Shown here: positions 54,765-64,000 of the stretch, piece by piece
Layout of the letters: each line of letters begins with the position of its first letter
Position numbering within the stretch: position 1 is the stretch's first letter
Origin: Micropterix aruncella
Lineage: Eukaryota > Arthropoda > Insecta > Lepidoptera > Micropterigidae
DNA: 64,000 nucleotides
NCBI GenBank assembly: GCA_944548615.1
Contig: OX155952.1
Coordinates: forward strand, 33,632,057 to 33,696,056
Reading direction: 5' to 3'
The notes under the pieces: generated by a model
Told to the model about the DNA's origin: nothing
Database searches by the model: none
The model's input: the letters and a program-made list of their open reading frames with translations, nothing else
Position numbers and translations under genes: made by a program

Positions 54765-55005
54765 GTCCTACTAGAAAATTATTTTGTTTATTTACTTTTG
54801 GCTAAAGATACGCATAAAATGTATAATATTTGCTATAATTTTAAATTTGGTTTTATATTTTTTTATATCTTATTGTACTTTAATTTTTGCCTACCCCCCT
54901 TTCCACATGAGCATGTTGGTTGACTTGAAGATATTGTTATGCAACAATAAGTCTGCTATTGTACCTTGTTTTTATTGTGCAATAAAGATATTTCATTTAA
55001 TTTAA
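54765..55005 (+). mobile_element. Second LINE 3' end, directly downstream
   Basis: CTTGAAGATATTGTTATGCA, ACAATAAGTCTGCTATTGTA and TTGTGCAATAAAGATATTTC. Nearly the same as 55932-56005. It lies immediately after the (TTA)n tail of the previous LINE, so two retroposons are stacked head to tail. Confidence 0.65.
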
Positions 55006-55126
55006 TTTCACATATTGTTACAGCCCAAAAAAAATTAAATAAAGTTTTTACATAATAGGGTTACATTTCGAGGAAAGGATAATAATGAAATAAATAGAAT
55101 CATTATATTATGATAATTTTTATTAC

Positions 55127-55291
55127 CTTATTATTTATATTATGATATTATTTTATCAATGATATGTATGTTAAACCAATTTATTTTATGTAATGAGTTA
55201 AATATATCTGATATATTTAACTCATTACATAAAATAATTTGCTTAAACATACATATCATTGATAAAATAATATCATAATATAAATAATAAG
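55127..55291. repeat. 165-bp near-perfect palindrome
   Basis: Arms 55127-55208 and 55210-55291, 82 nt each with 79 pairing positions and a 1-nt centre (T55209). The three mismatches cluster around 55172-55180. AT-rich, non-coding. Confidence 0.9.
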
Positions 55292-55930
55292 ATATGATAA
55301 TAATGAAAAATATAAAGTATAGGTAATATACATAGGCATAATGTACATAAATTTACATACTAATCGTTACAATATTTAACAGCATTTGACGAAGAAATAC
55401 CTATCAAGCTGAAGGCTGTGATTCGTGTTTTTCGTCTCTTCGAAGCAAGTATTTGATAATAAATTAAATATACCCAAACCTTGAAAGTTTAATTTTTACG
55501 TTCTAAGTGCTCTATAAAAGTGCATGTTTTGACTATACTTAGTATTGACCCTCGGTAGATGAAGTAAGTTGTGAGCCCTGGTCTTATTATTTGGGAGTCC
55601 GTGACAGATTCTGCTAACATAATAAGGACTATTTATTTTATTATTAATAATATTGTAAAGAAAACGTACACCATATTGGAGGCGCCTATCATCAAGTGAG
55701 TCTATGTCATATAGATTTTCTCTCTGATTTGCTTTTGGAGGTATTTTTTTATTTTTTTATTTTATAAAGTAATGTATAAAAAAAAGACATGGATATATAT
55801 ACTATTATATATGCAGAATGGTTAAAATAATATTATTATAGAGACATAGCTCTATGCATATAAATGTGCTAGCATATCCGAAATGAGGCGAAATCGCACA
55901 ACCAACTAGACCTATAAGGTCTGTATCTGG
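55292..55930. other. AT-rich, no gene
   Basis: No supported feature. Confidence 0.4.
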
Positions 55931-55931
55931 C

Positions 55932-56008
55932 TGTACTGGAAGATATTGTTATGCAGCAATAAGTCCGCCATTGTACCTTGTTTTTATTGTGCAATAAAGA
56001 TTTTTCAT
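55932..56008 (+). mobile_element. LINE 3' end with stem-loop
   Basis: TGGAAGATATTGTTATGCAG, CAATAAGTCCGCCATTGTAC and TTGTGCAATAAAGATTTTTC; sister copy of 54926-54998. Confidence 0.65.
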
Positions 56009-58405
56009 TTGATTTCATTTCACATACTGTTACAGCGCAAAAAATTAAAATAAAGTTTTTAAATAATAGGTTTATGTAAGTATGAAACGATTTAAAATTG
56101 AGATGCTTCAGAAAGTGACTCCTGAAGTCTACTCTATTTTTCTAGAACGTATACTGAGGCGTCCAAATTATAGATTCGTATTCAATAATGCTGCGCACAT
56201 AAACGGGTTAGACACGCGTTGAATAAATTCTGATATTTTGTGAGCTTTTCCGGTATCGCAATAAATATGTTTATTAAACACCAGATTATTTTATAATATT
56301 AAACACCAGTCTGTTCGCAGGGATATGATTAAGCTTATAAGTACAACTTAATATATTATTTCTCCTTTTGAATATGAATTTGTAACCATTTGAAATATTT
56401 ATTGTTAAAATATTTCTTATACGCTAGTAGTAAAGCCGTCGTAAAAAAAACACAATTTTCAAAATTATTTGTCATGGACAGCATTTTGAAAAAAAAATAA
56501 TGGCTCTTTTTACCTGCCGATGAAACTGTTCCCTTGCACCTATATCACAACATCTTTTAGTTCTATTCTTGTAGATACCTAATGTGTCTATCGTATTGTG
56601 CTTTAAATCCTAAATTAATCCTAGAAAAAAAAAACTGCAACAACACAATCGACATTTCACATTTTTAACTTTCATTAGTTTAAAGGACAAGATATGCATG
56701 CCAATTTGTGTAAAAGCGTTTCTTTTTACGGTCCGCTCGTACCACAGTTTGGACACAATTATAGCGTTTTTCTCGAAAACCTTCTCTAGCAATAACTCAA
56801 AAGAAGATACAATATGAAAAAAGTTACTTAATATAAAAGGAGATGATATTAAATGTAGTCTCAAACGTCTCAGAAAGTCGATAAGCTATTAACTGAAGTA
56901 GAATATTATGAGGACCAGCTACGAAGCAGGGAATCGAACAGCTTGAAGGTCGACACATTTGTGGATACTGAATGTTACTGTCGTGAATTTTGTGGTAAAA
57001 TATACGGTAGAAATTAATATCTAATGTAACGATAAAAAATAACAAAATATATGGGAAAAACAGACAAAAGAGAAGATAAACCTAGCAAGAAAATCTCAGA
57101 ATGATATGAACTGGAAGAAAATGGATCGAAATATGCACAAAGTACGCTGCACAAAGTGGCGAATGTAATGGAAAATCACCACCTTTAGCAGCGACAATTA
57201 ATTAGACAAAAATAGCGAAAATGAGTATTGTTGTATGAGTGAGTAGTATTGTATGATTTTGAGAAATAGTGTTTTTTTTTGTTTAATATTTTTTGCCTAA
57301 TTATGTTTAAAATTTATGACTATGCCATGAACATTGTCATAAATTTTGGGAAAACATATTATTATAATAAATTCTAATTTGGCCACCACGCTTTTTATCC
57401 AAAAAGGAGGGCGAAAAAAACGAAAGATTGGGAGACCAATATACAATTGGAATAATACTAAAACACCGAAGAATCAAAATAAAAGAAAAATTATACATGA
57501 ATGTTACAGCAATATTTGAAAGAAAGTGGATCTGAACACAAAGATACTCAACAAAATAGCGAAGACGTCTAAGAAAAGAAGAACATTGTTCTGTTCTTCT
57601 TCATACGACTTCTTAAATCATTCACATTTCTATTATAGGCTGTCAGGTATTTTCACATCCCCACCACTAATGGAGCAGGTGATCCTATGCTGCTGGAGTG
57701 GATGTTTCTAGAGTCAGGTTGACTCCTGGCAGAGGTGGTACTATCTAATCTAATTTAATCTGTACTTTGCATCCATGTCACTCTTTCAATTTTCTCACCT
57801 GGAGTTATATATTGTATCTGCAGCCCTTCTACTGCAGCATTTGCATTATATGCAACAATTACGATGTGACAATAATATTCCAGCATTCTTTCCTTGATGA
57901 ATTGAAATAGTGCACCTTAATTTTCTTCTCTGCGATGTATCTTTTTACCACCGCCTCGACCAAGGTCCATATTTATATTAGTTTCCTTCATTTTTAAGTT
58001 CTCTTCATCTTCGCGTTCAATTCAGCATGTTTCGCATTTACCTCGCCTTCGATCAGCAATATTGGCGGTATGGGCGTCAGTGGTTTTGTGGTCACGTACT
58101 TTGCAGCCCAGCCATGTAACGGTGAGTCTATCCATCAATCGTTCCGTTAAAATCAGCGATTATCAAGTCCGATCAGCGTTACGCTTGAAAGTGCTGCTCG
58201 TTCTGATCAGGGTGCCCTGTAGGCCTACATCATAAAGTGGGTACCTATTACCTATTGAGAGTATAATCGGTTATTTCACAACTAACTGTGGCACGTTCGT
58301 CAAGCATTTATAGTACGGCTCGGCTATCATTACATTTTTAACACGCTTTTATTAGGTCGACCTGTATGTAACTAAATATATAATGGAATCTAAGGTAACT
58401 AATTT
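56009..58405. other. No recognised gene
   Basis: Mostly AT-rich. Near 57400-57450 the frame GGRKKRKIGRPIYNWNN faintly resembles the GRP--RW end of RTE-type LINEs; too short to call. Remaining frames are short. Confidence 0.35.
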
Positions 58406-58409
58406 AACC

Positions 58410-58690
58410 ATCTTCCAAGGATCGTAGCGTCATGAAAATTGGCAGCTGTATGCAGTTCTGATGACAATACAATAATATGGTACTGTCGAACTGATCTGAC
58501 GATGGAGTCGGAAGATATGAACTGGAACTTCATGATGGAACATCGTGTCATAGCTGTGTTTGGACTTGTTAGAAAAGTCTTGGAATGAACTTTGACCACG
58601 ATTAGGTTTCAAGGTCTGATGATGAAGCCGGAAGATACACTGGCATTCCATGATGGAATATCGTATCATAGCCGTGTGAATGTGAATATC
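58410..58690 (+). repeat. 120-bp-period minisatellite with conserved leader, copy 2
   Basis: The leader (GGCAGCTGTATGCAGTTCTG, then ATATGGTACTGTCGAACTGA) precedes units at 58495 (TCTGACGATGGAG) and 58615 (TCTGATGATGAAG), exactly 120 bp apart, as at 28101 and 28221. Confidence 0.65.
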
Positions 58691-58854
58691 TTATCATAGC
58701 CCAAAAGCGTGTTTTAGTGTTTTTTTAAACTATTAATTTATTTTAAGGAATTACGTTTTTGACGAATTCGTCAGTATCAGATCTTATAATTCAATTCTAC
58801 ACCCTCCAATTTACTTATGTTCATTGAAAAAATATATATGTAGTTAATTTTTAA

Positions 58855-58893
58855 AATGGTTGCACAGAGAAATAATGGTTGCACAGAGAAGTA
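58855..58893. repeat. 21-bp tandem duplication
   Basis: ATGGTTGCACAGAGAA occurs twice in a row. Confidence 0.85.
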
Positions 58894-59163
58894 GGAAAAA
58901 GGGAAAGCATATTTATATATAGAGTAAAAATGGAAAAAGGAATACATAAACATATAGGGAAAACATATTTTCGAATTTTACTTTTTTTGGCGGTTATACT
59001 ATTTATTTTAAAATCTAATACATAATTTCTACATGAACAGGATAAAATAGTGTAAAAATGTCTAAAAATATAAACTGAGAAATTCCCTCACTTCAATGAT
59101 TTTATTGCAATTTTATGTACATCCAAAACATATTTTCTAAATTTAAAATTCTTACACATATAC

Positions 59164-59435
59164 ATTGAGCTCGATTGCGTTTCTATGTGAACTAAAATCG
59201 GAATTTAGTTCGTGTGAACGAGACAGGGCAATACGCTAGAGCGGAATGTGAAATGAACGGTTGTCACTTTCTCGCATTAATACTACCCACCAAATTTAAA
59301 GCATCGGGATCTAACACCGACAGGTAGTTTTTATCGACGATCGTTCGTTTTATATTCTGCTCTAACGTATTGCTCTATCTCGTTCGATTGAACTAATTTC
59401 AGTTTTAATTCACAAAGAAAAGCAATCGGGCCCAT
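59164..59435. mobile_element. Foldback MITE with ~95-bp TIRs, copy 2
   Basis: The left arm from ATTGAGCTCGATTGCGTTTC pairs with the right arm ending AAAGCAATCGGGCCCAT. Shared blocks are GTGAACGAGACAGGGCAATA and AGCGGAATGTGAAATGAACG against the right-hand CGTTTTATATTCTGCTCTAA. The same family as 23091-23410, but the two middles differ. Confidence 0.75.
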
Positions 59436-59439
59436 TATA

Positions 59440-61785
59440 TTTTAAATATATCAACTGATATGCAACGGCAAGGGTATTATTTTCTTAGAAACAATTCCCG
59501 AATTATCTCTGTAGATTTCGAGCGAATAGCCCATTTTTGCAGCACGAAGTTTGTGACAAATCGTTCACGATTTATATACGATCAATAAAAAGAAATTTAT
59601 TAATTTGTTTAAAAAAATTATTTCGAACTCTACTAAATAAAAAAGCGCACAGCCAAAAACTACACCAACAAAACTGCATCGACCCTTCTCCCAACCCTTG
59701 CTTTACCCGTTACTTCCTCTCTCCGTCCTCTTTTCGCTCCTTACAGCTCATACATTACAATAATTGTGAAATTAGGGTTTCCTATTTTTAGGGTTCCGTC
59801 CCTGATGTTTGCAGACTTTGAAACACAGCCACGCATATATAACCTCATTCATAATCTGTTTTCATAATTCATAATTTCTTCTTTCGGTGCTGCTTCCTTT
59901 GATGATGTGTCCGCTAAAGGCTTTAGTGAAAAATGTTGTTTCTTAAGTTTCATTCAAGCTTGCCTCCCCTATTCAGAAAAACTTTCATATCCCTTCAGAT
60001 ATATTCAATTTAATGTTGAGACACATAACTAACGAGGCGAAACACCGATGTTTTATAGCAATCCTGACGACTGTACTCCATTCAAACTAAGTTTCTGTAT
60101 CCTTTTTTTATAGCTTGAGTTCTGATTGGCATAGGGGTCAGCTACAACGATTTTTAACGAAGGATTAAGTACATCCTGCGCTAATCATCATCAATGAAGT
60201 AAGATCAGGCCAAGACTCGACTCTAATTGCAATTCTACTACAACGAGTGTTGCATTCTTGCTCGTCACATCTGTTTGAGGTGAATGGACAAAATTCGCCG
60301 ATTTCTATTGACTTAGACTAGTGTGCGAAATATTTAAAATTCTGTGTCAGTGCGCGAGTCGGTATATTCTATACCACGTTCTTTACCGTTGCCGGATCGT
60401 TTGGTATTATACTGGTACAAAGAGCTGAATGTACTCGTAAACACGTAGGCAGTTCTTAATCGATATGCCACACAACGTCATTTAGGTCGAAATTCGGAGA
60501 AACAGTAGCTTATAGTTCTTGCTTGCTGTGTGGGCTCAATATTTTCACTGGTATTTGTAAATTATTTACGATAACTATGTAACTGGAAACAGTAAAAAAT
60601 GATGCACGACACACATTAAGAAATGTATGCAAGCAGACACATATATTGCTCGTCACATCTGCTATTCTCTAACATATAGCAAACATTTTGTGATATTTTC
60701 AATTCTTGATTGGGCACAAAGATGTGTACAAATAACCCATATTTATATGTATATGAATACTTCATTGAAAAACATTCTAACCATTACTTCGTGTTTTTTT
60801 TGCAGACTCGTTTACATGCAATCGCAAATTACAGAATATTAATTGTCAAGTATTAGGTTACAAAACTTGAATTACTCAAGTATTAGTCAAGTATTAGGTT
60901 ATGAAGTTAGAAAGATACTGAATATTCGAAAGTTTAATATAAAAGATGCTTTCCTAGGTGACAAAGTCCTATAATTAAACAACTTTTGAAACATTTTCAA
61001 CTTAGTTTATTTTCTAGAATAATGAGCTGTAGAAGAAAAATATTAATAAGAATCACCAAAATTTTCAAATAAAAAAATGTAGATATTTTTCTTGACATTT
61101 TCACTTCTAGTTTCATGTATAGAATCACCGATTGAACGAATGATCACTAATAAAAACTAATCCTGTTTATTATGTATGTAGGTATAAAAAACCACCGTTC
61201 GTCGTATTTATTAATGAAGTCAACTTGGAGCTTCGTGACCTGCTTTTTAATGGATAATATTTTTTGTTGACATGTTATTGTTCGTATCTCACAATGGTTA
61301 AATATTGATGTATTATGCAAAAAAAACGTAGATTTTGTCAACAGTTAAACATTCAAAATTTGGTTACGTTGACGTTTTGTAGAACCCACCTTGTCCCAAC
61401 CCAAACGACTGGCACTCAGACTGGCCGATTTAAGTAACCGGTGTGTCAGCGCAGTAAAACAAAAAAATAGAAATAAAATAAAGATTTTTTTGATATTAAG
61501 ATTTTTTTACAGGATTATTTCACGAAAAACTGAAATGAAAACCATTTACAACTTATTTTGGTTTAGTTAAAAAGCTTTGTATCAATTGTATCAAATAATG
61601 TTTATAAAAGATGACAAAGCACCACTCCAAACAGACACTAACTCCAAACAGACACTAACAGGAATAATTAGTAGGTATTAAACATTTTAAATGATTTGAT
61701 TTTTTAATTAGATTTCGAACCATGATGTTTATTTACTAAATTCCAAAATGATACGGTATAAAATATTCACCAATCATTTATACAC
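59440..61785. other. No recognised gene; small tandem duplications
   Basis: CAAGTATTAGGTTA repeats at 60847 and 60890, and CTCCAAACAGACACTAA repeats at 61625 and 61642. 61510-61565 resembles 1955-2010. Otherwise AT-rich. Confidence 0.4.
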
Positions 61786-61786
61786 T

Positions 61787-61880
61787 AAGGTTAGCTGTAA
61801 GATATTGCTTTTAGGCAATAAGCTCGCCTTTTTGTTTAAGCAAATAAAACGTTTAATTATTATTATTGTTATTATTATTA
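61787..61880 (+). mobile_element. LINE 3' end with stem-loop and (ATT)n tail
   Basis: GGTTAGCTGTAAGATATTGC TTTTAGGCAATAAGCTCGCC, then AAATAAAACGTTTAATTATT and ATT repeats. Near-identical to 9775-9865. Confidence 0.7.
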
Positions 61881-62841
61881 TACACTCATTCCTATTATTT
61901 CAATTTCCATTTATTTCTCTAAAACCTACATTGTTTCTAAAATACAGATTATCAAAACAAAGCCTATATACATATTACTCAAAGTGAGCTGTACGGCGAT
62001 TGGTCTCTAATAAAAAATTGGGGGAAAAATGCATTCGGTGTTTCAGATATTCAGTTTCCTACTTCATGCCAGGCTACATCGCATGAAAGTAAATTTTCTT
62101 TTACTAATTAAAATAAATGTTTGATATACATAGTATAATTTTGAATAACCAAAGTAATAGTGTTTAAAAAATCATTTTAACTCAAAGGTACCTACTAGAT
62201 TTCTAGAGGTACTAAATAAAAAGATACTAGGTACTACTTGTTAACCCTTCAAGTAGCGGCATAATTTCATGTCAGACCGCGGTAATTTATTGGAATTTCT
62301 TGCAATATCGCCGCGCTTGACGAAAAGTACTATAACTATGGAACTACTACAGGAATCATAAAAACAATAATTTCATTTATAGAATATAGAATATTGAAGA
62401 TGAGAAATTTCATATATAGAATATTGAAATTTTATTTTGTAAAACAATTAGATAATTATGAATAAATATAAGAAAATCTAGAAAGTAAAAAAAACTCGGC
62501 ATTTCTAACTTGTACTTGTCTTACGGAAAAATACGGAACCCTATTTAAAAATTGTAAATACTATCGTGATCTTTATTAGATTCTCTATCAAAGGTAATAT
62601 TTCGTTTTGCTTATTTACAGCTCATAAAAACCAATAAAATTTTTGATGATTTCTCGAAAAAAAAAATACGATGTTTGACAATGGAATTTACCAGAAATAT
62701 CCGCGAAATGACGCGCGAAATTATTTTAGCGGCCGTCTATGTATCTATGGTAATAATGAAATATTTGGTATGGATTTTAGGATGCGTTCGAATTAGAAAA
62801 TGATATTACTGTGCGCTCAGGGAGCGCCAGCCGGACGTAGC
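61881..62841. other. No recognised gene
   Basis: TTAACCCTTCAAGTAGCGGC at 62241 looks like one end of a TTAA-type element, but no matching right end is seen. AT-rich otherwise. Confidence 0.4.
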
Positions 62842-62899
62842 CGGGGGGGTCGTTACGTAGCCGAAGGGGTAACCCTTCGGCTACGTAACGACCCCCCCG
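62842..62899. repeat. Perfect 27-bp-arm hairpin
   Basis: CGGGGGGGTCGTTACGTAGC plus CGAAGGG is perfectly inverted after the loop GTAA. GC-rich in an AT-rich setting. A third copy of the core, GGACGTAGCCGG, precedes it at 62833. Confidence 0.9.
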
Positions 62900-63336
62900 C
62901 AATGGTCCTTGCAATAATATAATTATCTAAAAAATATATTTCTGGGAGCCTAAAATTGTGAGAGGTCACAGCGACAACCGCTTATTATAGAAGTCATTAC
63001 TGGGGCCAGTGCATGAATAATGATTTTTGTCGAAACAAAAAGAAGTGGAGCACGCTTGTTTATGCATAACGGAATGAGCGGTCCATTTGGATGACAAAAG
63101 AGAGTAATGTACTACATTGTTGATAAGGCGTACTTGCTGCTTTGTACGTGTCAAGATGGCTGTAATTTGATGCATCGATATAACCTAATAATACGTTGGT
63201 TTTTATGTCGATCTAAACATACATATCAATGAGGAAATCACCATATCTTACACAGTTTCAAGCGTCTATGAAGAGACTTTTTCATAAAAATTACTTGTCT
63301 TTGCATTGTGTATTACATTATATATTATTAATACGC
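62900..63336. other. No recognised feature
   Basis: Short frames only. Confidence 0.4.
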
Positions 63337-63523
63337 TAAAAACAAATTTACCGCGTAAATTTTATAGCACCCGACGTTTCGGCGACGTTCCGCTGCCGTT
63401 GTTTTAGGTACCTGTCTGTAGTTGACCCGCAACCGGTCAATGAGAAACAGTCTGCCCTGGACAACGGCGGTTGCAACATCACCGAAACGGGTGCTACAAA
63501 TTTCAAGCGGTAAATTGATTTTT
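63337..63523. mobile_element. Foldback MITE with ~70-bp TIRs
   Basis: The left arm 63337-63408 (AAATTTACCGCG, TATAGCACCCGACGTTTCGG CGACG) is inverted at 63455-63523 (GTTGCAACATCACCGAAACG GGTGCTACAAATTTC). A single arm of the same family is at 44870-44940. Non-coding. Confidence 0.75.
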
Positions 63524-63611
63524 ACCCGATTTGTAATGTGCTTATCTATAGGTGCTTATTATTGGTATTAGAATCAGAAGATCGCCAACGCCAACTATAC
63601 ATCTGGTTGGT

Positions 63612-63872
63612 AAGGACGTGGCATAGTGGTTAGGTCGCCTGATCTTGAATTGTAAGGTTCCGGGGTCGATTGCCGGCTAGGTCACCATTTTCCGTTGGGA
63701 TAAAATTAGCGGAATTGCATTTCGATTCCGTCGATCAAATGCAACAACAAGAGACACACCTACACACATGTTACGCGCACACATACTTACTTTTTCATAG
63801 TATGCTGGTTGTAAGAGATTGCCGTATGATAATAAATCCGCCCATTGGGAAATTACACAATGAAACCATAGA
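63612..63872 (+). mobile_element. tRNA-derived SINE, near full-length copy
   Basis: A box GTGGCATAGTGGTTAGG, B-box region GTTCCGGGGTCGATTGCC (mutated), GGAATTGCATTTCGATTCCG, ACAAGAGACACACCTACACA, then the stem-loop GATTGCCGTATGATAATAAA with CCGCCCATTGGG. The B box is degraded compared with 10671-10940, so internal Pol III activity is doubtful. Confidence 0.75.
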
Positions 63873-64000
63873 ATCTGAGACGCGGAAATCGCTGTTTTAG
63901 ATATTTTTTCTAGAAAGGAGTTGATTATTTTCCTGGAGAGACTAAGATCTTTAAAGATGTGAAACAGAGATTTGGCTTTTGTGATATTTGATTCCCATGG

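Noticed and set aside
57395..57480. GRKKRKIGRPIYNWNN, possible RTE LINE C-terminus
   Set aside because: Too short and low in complexity to support.
62241..62290. TTAACCCTTCAAGTAGC as a piggyBac-type end
   Set aside because: No matching inverted end with TTAA found downstream or upstream in the window.

Overview
The window is an AT-rich, gene-poor stretch of eukaryotic nuclear DNA. It looks like an insect genome, most likely Lepidoptera. That is inferred from the repeats: jockey/CR1-type LINE 3' ends with a GCAATAAG stem-loop, a tRNA-derived SINE, Tc1/mariner, hAT and TTAA-type MITEs. No marker gene confirms it. I found no intact host gene, rRNA, stand-alone tRNA or CRISPR. Nearly everything recognisable is a mobile element or its wreckage, so the window reads as an intergenic or intronic transposon graveyard.

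The most interesting object is at 32608-35369. A 2.76-kb unit has 43-bp terminal inverted repeats matching at 40 of 43 positions. Between them lies a two-exon gene with a GTAAGT donor, a TTACAG acceptor and one apparent frameshift. Its product resembles the arthropod DUF7869 proteins and carries conserved acidic residues in an RNase-H-like order. The layout suggests a DNA transposon whose transposase is this poorly described family. Subterminal copies of the GAACACATGTCC motif and a 35-bp palindrome lie inside the repeats.

Layout. 0-5 kb: LINE reverse-transcriptase remnants, microsatellites and hairpins. 6.7-7.6 kb: a hAT-like element. 8.5-11.5 kb: SINE copies, a GC-rich retroposon fragment and a mariner remnant. 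14.3-16.4 kb: a truncated LINE nested in the GC-rich retroposon, then a mariner fragment and a long-TIR MITE. 18.8-19.1 kb: a piggyBac-like MITE. 22.3-23.4 kb: a GC-rich tandem/inverted array and a foldback MITE. 26.2-27.1 kb: a complete 641-bp GC-rich retroposon with a 15-bp target duplication inside another repeat. 28-31 kb: a minisatellite, a large hairpin and a 5'-truncated LINE with target duplications. 32.6-35.4 kb: the TIR transposon. 39-44.3 kb: LINE remnants and two TTAA MITEs. 45-52.9 kb: GC-rich retroposons, an LTR with promoter and primer-binding site, and LINE and mariner debris. 53.5-55.3 kb: a TTAA MITE, stacked LINE tails and a 165-bp palindrome. 58-64 kb: minisatellite, foldback MITEs, a perfect 27-bp-arm hairpin and a SINE.

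Several unrelated-looking LINE and SINE copies end in the same stem-loop, a short hairpin followed by AATAAG and a CGCC box. This fits a shared recognition signal for one LINE machinery that also mobilises the SINE.
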